NCBI RefSeq assembly: GCF_000006565.2 | Contig: NC_031475.1 | Span: 2,650,190 to 2,714,189, forward strand | Origin: Toxoplasma gondii ME49 | Lineage: Eukaryota > Apicomplexa > Conoidasida > Eucoccidiorida > Sarcocystidae | Length of the DNA: 64,000 nucleotides | Direction: 5' to 3' | In this document: one piece after another, positions 51,922 to 61,931 of the stretch | Layout: each line of letters begins with the position of its first letter | Numbering within the stretch: the first letter of the stretch is position 1 | Made by a program: the position numbers and the translations under genes | The notes under the pieces: generated by a model | Database searches by the model: none | Told to the model about the DNA's origin: nothing | The model's input: the letters and a program-made list of their open reading frames with translations, nothing else

Positions 51922-53531
51922 TCTGTGAATATCAATTTAGTGATATGTGTGTGGGTATGTGGAAGGGGGTGATTATGTAGCGAATTGAGGTAGGGAGAAA
52001 AGTTATTTGTGTCTCTGCGTATTTGCGCAAAATTGTGTTTGACCGTCTTTGATAGGGAAGCGCCTTGTTTGCTTTTCGTGCGTGCAGACTACGACGCGGA
52101 CAAAAACAACCTGATTGACTTCGGCGAGTTCGTGGAGGCTTTGTACAACGTTGACAAAGAAATGTTTCTTGAGTCTTTCGAGGGTTTCGATCAGGTCGAC
52201 ATTCAGCTGGAATTCGACAAATACGCCAGTAGGTCTCTCCCATGGCCACACAGCTTTACTGTTTATTTGAACCCTACCCTATATCTATATATCTATATGT
52301 CTCTCTCTATATATATGCATGTTAATACATATGTATATATCTTCAGTTCCTGATGTATTCCTGTGCGCGCATGCACGCGTGTGTGTGAAATTCTTTGTCT
52401 GCGGGTATCCCATCTCCTGAGTCGATCCAATTGCATCGCCTTCTTTGTATGCGTTGCGCAGACCTGTCTGTGAACAGCAGTGCGTTTTTTTCACTGTCCG
52501 TGGATCGTTTTCGCGTGTCTGAAAGTGAAACGCGCGAGACAAAAGCTGCAGACATGTCAGTGGAGATTTTTCCTGTTTCCCGTTTCATGTGTGTGTACGG
52601 AAACGAAGCCCCCGCAGAGGCGTAGCTAGGAGGCGAAGTGCATATACATGTCGACCGTGAGGTGTGTCTGAGTTCGAGCGTTAGTGTGAATGGAAGCAAA
52701 ACGCGGTGTCCTGCTTTCTCTCAGTAGTTGACGACATGAGCCCGACGAAGAAACACATTCCCGAATCGCGGGTGAAGGAAATGATGCTCGATCGCAAGTT
52801 CACCTGTGTCACGTCTCTGGACGCAAAGCGGCTCTTCCAGGAAATGGACGTCAACAAAGACGGAGTCGTTGACTTGGCGGACTTTAAGGAGGTAGGTGGT
52901 CCTGACGGACTCTGGAAGGAAAACTGAGAAAGCGAGCGAAAGGAAACGGAAGAGAGAGAAATTAAGAGAGAGAGGAAGAGACAAAGAGAGGAAAAGAAAA
53001 AAGGGGCGATCTTTGGGAAGGAGCAACGGCCGTAGGGGGATGTAGAGATGACAGAATTTAGTCATGAAGAAGAAAAGGTAGAAAGTGGAGAGAAAATGAG
53101 GATTGTTTGGCCTTTTCGGGCCTGCGGAAAACGAGTCATATCGAAAGCTCTTGATTAGTGCTTTTTAGTAAAGTAAGGAATCCCATTTGATCTCCCGTCA
53201 CACTCCGCATCTTTCTACGTGTCACAACATTAGCGATTTCAAAGACCATTGAACGATTTAATTTTTTCGAGATGCGAGAAGGAGTGAGTGGGGAATCGCA
53301 GCGAGGCGGGCGTCGGCTTTTATGCGAATGCGAACAAACGTAGAGTGTACAGACACCTGGATAATGGTGCTCGAGAATTTGATTGGATTGTTTTCCATCC
53401 CAGAAGCCGTAAGCGCGGGTGCGAGAAGAAATGAACGTGAACAAATATCCAGTTTGCAGAGTGCGTGCACGCTTCTCATTTTACTTTGTTTTTGTCTCCT
53501 TGTTCGCTTTCAGTGTGTCCAGCGACGATGA
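50090..53531 (+). CDS. EF-hand protein with probable mitochondrial presequence
   Basis: Five exons: 50090-50402, 50763-50882, 52088-52228, 52725-52891 and 53514-53531, giving 252 residues. The N-terminus ([20 protein letters not shown]) is Arg/Ala/Ser-rich without acidic residues for about 37 positions, as in mitochondrial targeting sequences. Three EF-hand loops are visible: [12 protein letters not shown] (about 117-128), [12 protein letters not shown] (147-158) and [12 protein letters not shown] (233-244). The second has the usual final Glu; the first and third end in Asp, which usually weakens or shifts calcium affinity. Calcium binding is expected; the partner is unknown. It may belong to a respiratory-chain or ATP-synthase assembly, but that is inference. 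The terminal exon adds only five residues (CVQRR) before the stop. Residues 38-104 match no domain I know. Splice sites are strong (G|GTGACG, T|GTAAGA, A|GTAGGT, GAG|GTAGGT). Confidence 0.88.
50478..50602. repeat. TATATG/TA microsatellite
   Basis: About 125 bp of alternating TA runs and ATGTATA units lie in the first intron of the EF-hand gene. Further TA runs in the next intron sit at about 51014-51041 and 51889-51918. Confidence 0.92.
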
Positions 53532-56500
53532 GCTGTCGACGCATGTAGAAGGACAGCTCGAGTTTTCTGGAGACAACGAGGGAAGCATCGCATCGTTTCT
53601 CGGACCCTTTGTAGAAGCAAACAAGGAAGAAAACCTCATTATTCAAGAGGGACAAGTTTAGCCCCGTCCTAGTGGGCGTCGACATCGGAGAACAATTGGG
53701 GGCTCTGACTTTTTGTGCTGCGTAGGCAAATGCATGAGAAAGGGCGTTCAGGCAAATCTAGGAAAGACACGCGAGCAGAGAGGCTCAACAGACGAGGAGG
53801 GAGAATGAGGAAAGAGGCACGAAAAAGCACGAGGAGAGAGCTGGAAACGAAAGATGGAAGCAGAAATGGATAACTAGCGACTGCGGAGCACAACACAGTG
53901 GCTCGATTTGTGCGAACGAAGTCGTGCGAATGTGAGCACAAGTACGCTGGAGAGGTTTGGGATGAATGGGCAGGATCTTGTCCATTTTTCCCAAGGAAAG
54001 GGCGTAGTGCGCGTGTCGGGATTTTGGAAAAAAACCGGAAACGAGGTCTGATCATTCATTTCCAGCTTACCCTGATCTGTCGAATCACTGGAGTTCGCCG
54101 CACCGGGGTCCTTCTCTGCTTTTGGTTAGCCCTAGTAGGTCTCGAGCCTACATTAAAACTGTGAAGGTCTGCTGATTTTCTTGCACGGGCGTGGCGTCTA
54201 AATGTGAACGCCCTCGGAGGTAGCAGCAGACGCGCACATCTAGAAAGAAACCTGTGCATTATTGAACGGCATCCAGTTTACTAGCGGTAAACATTGAGTA
54301 ACAGATGCCATGATTCACCGATGCCCCCGATAGTACGGCTGGTCGCCGCTTCAAGTTGCGTGGAATGCCGTACAGGCGCTTCCTGAGAACGACTGCAAAT
54401 CCACAGAACACAAAAATCTGATTGTCCTCAGAGTCCTGTGTTTCAAGAAGCCACACGGTACGTTAGTTCTCAAGGGGAGAGAAATTCGAGGCCAAGGAAC
54501 TGAATGCGTCTTTCCCTGAAATGTAAGATGCTTAGAACCTCGAAGAACCGACGGGATCAATCGGAAAGGAACGAATCCTAGACAGGGCAAATTCATTTCA
54601 AGGACAGGTTCCTCTGTCAAACACGTAGGTCTCCTCTCGTGATATTGTTGAGCCCGGCCAAGAGCTTCAGCTCTGAAGAACCAAAGACAGAGTGCCGCAG
54701 GACGCATTCCCGATTCCTCCGTGCATGCAAGAAAGAGAGAAAAGTGGCAGGGCAATATCCAAGTCAAATATCTCTTTCAAGGTGGTGTAACATGCACATT
54801 GCTTCAGGTATGCAACGAAGGAAAAACGGGGAACCCTCAAGAAAGAATACTGTTAGTTGAGGCAAGAGCGGTAAACTTCCTTTCGAGATGATATGGGAAA
54901 GAAAGTAGTACACGAACTGAACAGACTGCATACAAGAGGCGCTCGAAGAAGAAAAGAGTGATTCCTTCCGAAAAATTTATCAACAAACAGGGACACTGAA
55001 CGGCAGAAAGGAGCATAGAGTTTAAGGGCGACGGGCCGGAGTACGTGTCGTCTCAGTCAGCGACAAGCAAAGAGAAACCCAGTAAATAAAACAGGCATAG
55101 GCTCGCCGCGATGGTGTGGCACATCACGGATGTTTACACAAACCAGTAAAGAGTTATACGTAGATTCTCGGCTAGCAGACACCGACTGCTTCTCAGCACC
55201 ATGGTTCCTCGCTACCGTGGAAGATTTGTGATGGATTTGGTGAAGGGAATAAAAAGGTTTCAGGAAAGCCAATGTAAACGAGACTTGCCCTTGCTGTCTC
55301 AGATTTTGGTTTGCCACCCAGATGACGGTAAGGCGTGGAAGTGCTTGCTGGTTGAAGAACACGACTTCTGTGCTTCTTTAAGAAAACAAAAGTCCAGTCC
55401 GCATGTGCATGTCTGCTTGTTTCCCCACTGAATACAGTATTTTTTTCTGCGGAATGAACTGTTTTCTCCGAGATCTGCACACTCACGGTACTTCCCAAAA
55501 ATTCCGAGTTGTTAAGTCTGGGTTTCTATCATTCTCCACGCATCATGGATCCTCCGTTGCTTTTTCGAATGACAGAACTATCCAGTTTCTGTACGGAAAA
55601 AAGGAAATTTCACTTTCAGCCGTTGTAAAAGACTGGTGCCTCTCCCCGTAGCAGCAGAAAAAGTAGCACGTCTAAAAATGCGAAGTCCCGTCTCGAGTCC
55701 GCGGTAGCCCGCCGTTTCGAGGATTTGCGAACTGAAGCAGACACGCCAGCTGACAGACCGCAGCTGCCAACGACATCTTTGTTGTCGGCGTACGAAAGAG
55801 GACACGTTGCCAGTGAATTTCTGTGTTCATCTCCGTTAGAGACTATGCAGAGAACAGACAAGTTCCTTTCTTTACAAAGCTTCCCTTTCAAGCACCCGCG
55901 TAGGGACAGGCACAAGCAATCGCCTTACCGCCGAGATGTCTTCTTTTCAGGTTGGCTGCTTTTAGCGCTCGTTTCTTTTCAGGGATCTTTGGGATTTGAA
56001 GAGTCTGGAGTATTTTCCGCTTCGCCCTCTTGTCTGCATTTCTGTCCCTGGAACGTCTTTCCTCGTCTCTGTTTCACCGTTGTCTTGCCGCTGACCAGCC
56101 CCTCTTTTCTCCGGATACCTCACTAACTATTTAGCGTGTCTCCCCAGCCGACGGTTTTTCCCATTGCTTTCAAGGACTTAGCAGAGAAATGTTTCGCTCC
56201 TTTTTGGCGGTCCATTGGGAAGCTGGTAAAGATAATTTTCCTCCTATACGAAAGCCTTCCTCTTCGATGTTGTCAGGCTCACTGTCGCTGAGTCCGTCGC
56301 CTCGACGCGGGGTCGACTTGTGAGTAACTATTGTCGCGTCTGAACTTCTGCTGGTATGTTTCAAGTTCAAACAGGCTAATATGTCGTGAGGCATCACGTT
56401 GAAGTGTGCTGTTGGGAGTTCTGACTTCGAGTGCTCCGCTGCCTCGAAAGGGAAGCCTGGGCAAAGGCTCCGGGACCCGTTTGAGGTTGTCTGGGGCAAA

Positions 56501-56540
56501 CACTCGTCGTACCAGACATAGGAAACACGCGTTGTAAAAG
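53532..56540. other. Gap between EF-hand and four-helix genes
   Basis: No gene is supported. Open frames on both strands (the longest about 138 codons, minus, 54351-54767) lack signatures. An acceptor-like CATTCATTTCCAG near 54052-54064 opens a short hydrophobic frame (to 54164), discussed as a weak finding. A frame at 55725-56126 upstream of the four-helix gene could be leader sequence. Confidence 0.45.
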
Positions 56541-57179
56541 ATGTCGTTCATTCTTGAGGAAGGATCCAGTCCAGATCCACTCCCATGTTTGGAACAGGAT
56601 AACTGGATAGGCGAGCGCGATGAACTCCCAGGGAAGGCGCTCCCGTACGAACATGCGCATGTCGCAAAGAAGGAAACACAGCGCCTGCGAACGCATGTCA
56701 CTTTCCTGTGGATCTTCAATGCGGTGCTCCAGTCATCGACAATCGCCATTGCTGTGTGCGCCTCAACTCTGACCTACCGGGGGCGAAACTCTACGAGCTG
56801 GCCGCTTGCCCTCACGCTAGTCAACTACCTGATTCTCGCCCTCGCCATCGGAGCAGGGGCCTGGGGCCTGCGCAAAAAGAATGCCCGATTGCTCAAGCAG
56901 TCTTCGTCCATAATGATCGCTCTTTGTGCCATCTGCGTGTTCGAGTGGTGCTACGAACTCCTCTTCATTCTGGTCTTCTCGAGACGCGCGGGAAAGTGGC
57001 AAAAGGGTGGCCAGTATACGGCCGAACAAATCTGGGAATTCAACGCGTGGATAATCGCGGACGTGGCAGCCGACGTGCTCTCTATAGGAGTCTGCTTCAT
57101 CTCCAGTGAGGAATTGAGAATAAAGTTGCTACAGACCGGGGCGGACGCAGCCGGGCCCTTGGAGCGCAAACGTGTGTGA
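56541..57179 (+). CDS. Four-helix integral membrane protein, function unknown
   Basis: A single open frame of 212 residues. Four hydrophobic segments are long enough to span a membrane: about residues 53-78, 88-110, 122-147 and 167-188. Between helices 2 and 3 lies a basic loop (RKKNARLLKQ), and the N-terminal 50 residues are acidic then basic, suggesting both ends are cytosolic with even membrane topology. The last loop contains KWQKGGQYTAEQIWEF. There is no signal peptide and none of the cysteine pattern of tetraspanins. The ATG has A at -3 (AAAGATGT), a reasonable context. I do not recognise the family; a small transporter-like or scaffold membrane protein is possible. It is the only intronless gene in the window, so an undetected upstream exon cannot be excluded. 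Confidence 0.72.
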   Translation: MSFILEEGSSPDPLPCLEQDNWIGERDELPGKALPYEHAHVAKKETQRLRTHVTFLWIFNAVLQSSTIAIAVCASTLTYRGRNSTSWPLALTLVNYLILALAIGAGAWGLRKKNARLLKQSSSIMIALCAICVFEWCYELLFILVFSRRAGKWQKGGQYTAEQIWEFNAWIIADVAADVLSIGVCFISSEELRIKLLQTGADAAGPLERKRV

Positions 57180-57523
57180 ACACTGCCCATGTCATACGGC
57201 TTAGCAGTCTCATTCAACTAGTCTAGACTACCTGCTTCCAGATGGACTTTGTTGGGGAACATGCATCAGAGGACGTACGCGGTGCACACAACCATGTTCA
57301 TAAGCCTGCGAGCGTAGTTGCCTGCAAAGCAGTGCTGCTGATGTAAACGTGCCGATGTCTAAATCTGTATATGAGCAACTGTACCGAAGGCCACCGCATC
57401 AGTATGGCAAGGCTTATTCAGTTTGAATACAAAATATTCGCGTAGTAAAAATTCGAACACAAATGTGTTTAAGGGGTGGGAGGGGTACCGTGGCGGGCAA
57501 GGCCCCAGTTCGAAAATGAGTTA

Positions 57524-57558
<35 letters not shown>

Positions 57559-59015
57559 CGGTTGTTTCTGCTACAGGCCACCACACCTGGGAACTCGCGA
57601 AGGTGTTTGAAATGGAAGAGCAGACGGAGGTGCGAAAGAAGAGAAACTCCTGGTGTGGTTATGGCACCTTCCACCGAGACGTTAACAAGTAGGATATTCC
57701 GTCGAATGTTAACCGAATGTAGATTGTGTCACACGATGGTGTTTCGTGACGTTCATTTCTTCGCCGGAGGCTCAAACAGGTGTTACACTTCGCAGACTGC
57801 TTGACTGCAAATTTGTTACGGCACGTGGAAAGGGACCTGACAGTGTGAACTCGCAAAATGGCTGTTTTGCTGGACGCCGTTGGGAGCGAAGGACTGTCTA
57901 AACGGCTATAGTTACCGAGCTTGGTGTCTGTAGCGAGATCGGGATGAACTCTCGACCATGCAGGGAGCATTGTGCATTTGCGTCAAAAGAATCTGGCACT
58001 TTGTGGATGACGCTGCAATTAAAAAAAGTACCTTGTCAGTTTCTCTGTGCGAGTTGCACACAGCCGGAGCCCTTAGAGCAACACATTACAGGGGGAAACT
58101 GTTTCGTGTTTCCAGGTCGCTCACTGTTTCATTCTGCGAAACTCTCTTGAAGACCATCTGAAGCGAGAAGCTTTAGTGCTCACGACTCAACGCATTCGAA
58201 GATAGTAAACTATTTTAAAACGTGCCCGGTTTTCTCGAAGCCGTTTCGATTCAGGTATCTAGACGCGCACCCGTCTTCTTCAGCGTCCGGGTCACTTCTT
58301 TTAAACAAAATAGCCGAACGTGGGGATGCCAGACACTCGCTAAAACAGCAACGGTTGACGAATAGTCTTCGCTGCATTTTGCAACACGTAAGACAAATCC
58401 TCTACAAATAATGTGCTGAGACGATGCTTTGCGAAGAGAATAAGGCTCGTGATGCAGTTTGTTTTGATGGCCTCAAATGGAGGAAGCAGGGCTATGAAAC
58501 CGTGAGAGCAAATTCGAAGCGATCAGCGTCATGGGATCCTGTTGACAGTCCCCGCCTAAGACTACGAATTCTCATAAAACGTGTTCAAGCGTACAGCCAA
58601 TCAGCAGTAGTTTCTACAGCTTATTGGACGCCCCTGTGGAACCATGGCGGTTTTCAGCGAAAGAAATGGACGGAACACTGACAATTCTCCTTACACCGCA
58701 GAGGCAAGGCAGATTCTTTGGGTATGACGCCACCAAAAAGTAACTGCGTTAATAAAGAAGCATCCGTGTGTACTGAACTCTAAGCGGCCCCCGGGGAAAT
58801 AAAAAAAAGGGGGGGAAGAGACGCACACGTAGTGTGCTTAGTGACAGCCTTTCCTCTCTAGGAATGCCCTGCAGCGTGTGACAAGTATTTGCTCGCTTCC
58901 GTGTCTTGCAAAACTGCAGTCACACAGAACTGCCATATCTTCTCTACGCCAGCGTCGACTCAAACGTGGCGTTTAATGTAGACCAGAGTCACGATAGTGT
59001 TTCGCTTTCAGCACG
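57180..59015. other. Convergent gap between four-helix gene and OMPDC
   Basis: This holds the 3' flanks of two convergent genes. A TA microsatellite lies at about 57528-57554, and a G-run (AAAAAGGGGGGGAAG) near 58801-58817. No gene is supported. Confidence 0.5.
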
Positions 59016-61931
59016 TCAGCTTTCCTCGTACTGCTGGACAATGCCTCTTCTGACTTCATTGATCTGTTCTCTGTATGCGTTAGCTTGGGCAGCTAAATTC
59101 TGCAATGAAGGGAACGGAACAGGGAGGACGGACAAAGTGGACGCAAACAGCTGTACTATGAACGGGTGATTTCATCTCAAATCCGTGTCATCTGAAATCT
59201 ATTTTCTATTGCATGGATCCGGTGGATTCCGCACATCTGAGCGAAGGGCGCAGTCGGTTGGTTTTGCATCCATCCTGGGGCCATACAAACGCTGAAAAAT
59301 ATACTGCTGAAAACAGAAATACTTCAGTCAACTTCGCCGTCATCGGAATATTCGTTCGAGTGACGCACGCATCTCTGTCACCAAGGTTCTATGCGGTGTG
59401 CTGGATTTTCAAAAACTACGGGCTACAAGTGTCAAGACAACCTGCCCTTACCTCCGCTCGTGATATGCCACGAGAGACGGGAATAAGCATCCCTTTGCCG
59501 TCCTTGCAGAGACCTGGCAGAGCAACGAGTCCCAAGTAACAGGAAAAACCGTAGAGGTGTTGAAAATGTGGTACCTTATTTCTTCGCTCTTAGGAGCATT
59601 TTCACTGCGATCATACCCGTGAGTATACGATCTTGCACGGTGTACCAGAAACCACGTTTAGCGCACAATGACCTAAAACAGCAAGGTTCCGTCTCCCTCC
59701 GTTGCTTCTATGGTTCCTGCGTTTCGGGATCATTAGGGTCACAGGCGCCTCAAGCGACAATCAAATCAACCTCAATGTCAGATTCAATTGTGTAACTTCG
59801 CTCTCAACTGAGACCCAGCTCCATGCTTACCGGCACTCAAGGCCCTCTCGAGGTCCGCTCCTTGGGCACCGACTCCGGGAGCAAGAATATAAAGGTCCGG
59901 GCATGCCTTTCGCACCTCGCGAAGAGCTTCTATATCTGTTGCTCCTACTACGAGTCCGACACCACCGCCCGACGCATTATGACGGAGGCCATGTCCAGTC
60001 GTGGATGGAGAGTCTTCCTCAGAAACGCATTCTGAGTTCGGATTGACAAAGTGGAGCAAGACACGGACAGCGGCACTCGACGATGAGGCACAGATATGTA
60101 GCAGGCAACGTAGTGTTCGAAGGGAGAACTGGACTACTTCTCACGACGTGGTTTCATTTACTACAAAGCTCGCGGTTTTTGTCGCCACCGCCCCGCAGAA
60201 AGTGGCTCTGTGTAAACGAAAATGGCAGGTCGGGCAAGTGCGGGCTCGGAGTAAAAAGCTGCCTGAGACTCCGTTGAATCTGTATGGCAGGTGCTGAGGA
60301 TTTTTCTCCTCTGGGGTGCGACTTATCAACCAAAAACTGGAAACGCGGATCACACTCCTGGAGCGAGAGAGATGCCAGTTCTGCCGAGCGGTGTAGCTAA
60401 GCATGAAGCTCTGGCGACACGGGTCGCTCACAAAAGACAAATACAACGGAAGAGAAGCTGGTCTAACGAAGCTGACGGACCCACTCTCACCTTGGGCAAG
60501 TTCGTTGCAAACTCTGGCCATCTGTACATACAGCGGGACATCCTGAGTGTCGGAGCTTGACTCCACCCTCACTGGCAGGGTCTGAAACTCGTTGGACGAT
60601 TGATTCGACGTCTTCACAAGTACAAATACGCCTTTGTTTCGATACGACAGAAACGGTCGAACTGCTTCTCTGCCCATGTAGGCGTTGACGGTGACACCGT
60701 CCGCCTGCGCGACATCAAGCAGCACATTTTTGACAAAAGACACGATGTAATGCGTCACCCGCATAAATGGATGAGATCGTTACTGCCATGCGCTGACAAT
60801 AGATCACTTGTAGACCGCAGATTTGCCACCAGACGAATCGCGCACGTCATAAGGCTATGATATTGGCGATATTCTCGTCGGGCGCATGCATACGAGATAT
60901 CTTGTAATACATTCACTGCAGCAGCACGCGTATGTATACAGAACCGACTCGATGTTAATGAAATAAACATGGTTCTACGTACTCTCTTCAACCTCTTAGG
61001 GCTCGAAGTTCCATACCTTGAACGCGTCAAAAGCCGAAGATGCGTAGGCTTGCGCCGTCGATCCTATGTCCCCTCTTTTGGCGTCTAGAAGAATAGGAAC
61101 ATCGTCGGGAATCAGCGCGCAGACTCTCTCGAGTGCCTACACGTGGCGACAAGCGGCATTCGATTATGGCGCGAAAGGTTTGCACCCTGTACGCGGTTCG
61201 GGTCTTGGTAAGGCGCGTACAGAACAGACATATCTCTAGTCTGTCCGTGGTGACTGCGAAGGAACAGGGAACTGCGCCTTTCAAAAATTGAAGGTATTTC
61301 CCTGTCCCCTCCGAAACCGCTTCACCAACCCCCTGCTTCACCGCTATCCCCACTGCTTGCTTTCAATACAGTTTTTCGGGATATACACAAACAGGAAAAC
61401 AGTACCTAGGCAGTGAGGAAACATAGGACTGATAGATTCCAGAATGATGGCCGAACTTCGGACAACCGCTTCATACTAATGAAAGATGACGTTTCAAGTG
61501 GTTCTGTCTCTCAGCGGTACTACACGAGCATGTGCAGTGTATCTTTGCAACTGAGGAGTTGGAGGTACTCCAAATGCCTGGTAACGTTGTCGGGCTAAAG
61601 TATATCTGGCCATGACAACCATGCTCCATCCTCACATTGAAATACGTACCTGCAAACCCGGGGGACCAAATGCCTCAAAAAACGCGCTGTTCGGTTTGTA
61701 ACAACACGTAAAAGGAAGAGTTTCCCTGATGATGCGTTCACAAAATACAAAGGCACGCTCAGCTGTGGCTGGCGACGGGAGGTCCGCGATGTGCGGATCA
61801 AGGCCGACTGTGAGCAAGGAATCTACCGCTTCGATCCTTGCATCCAATGTCTTGAAGAAGTTCTTGCACCCTTCCGAGGTATTCACAGCAGCCTGGACAA
61901 CCGGCTTCTCACGCAGCGCGTCTGCCGGCAT
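59016..61931 (-). CDS. OMPDC: Orotidine-5'-phosphate decarboxylase
   Basis: Six minus-strand exons: 61931-61650, 61136-61017, 60704-60491, 60031-59831, 59513-59452 and 59099-59016, giving 320 residues with every phase consistent. The enzyme converts orotidine monophosphate to UMP and CO2, the last step of de novo pyrimidine synthesis. Family signatures in order: [26 protein letters not shown], the catalytic [10 protein letters not shown] (Asp-Lys-Asp array, near residue 115), [47 protein letters not shown], and [11 protein letters not shown] with the phosphate-binding Arg. The C-terminus ([12 protein letters not shown]) resembles the Plasmodium enzyme. About 20 residues ([20 protein letters not shown]) precede the VGLVVGAT strand as a loop. 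In T. gondii loss of this gene is known to cause uracil auxotrophy and loss of virulence. Splice sites are canonical. It stands alone here, not fused to orotate phosphoribosyltransferase. Confidence 0.97.

Noticed and set aside
53419..53661. Acidic frame after 53514 as an alternative EF-hand protein C-terminus
   Set aside because: It would need the previous exon to end in another phase; the strong GAG|GTAGGT donor leads to CVQRR and a stop.
54120..54160. Hairpin GTAGG-TCTCGAG-CCTAC resembling a tRNA T-arm
   Set aside because: The loop does not match the TTCRANY consensus and no acceptor, D or anticodon arm surrounds it.
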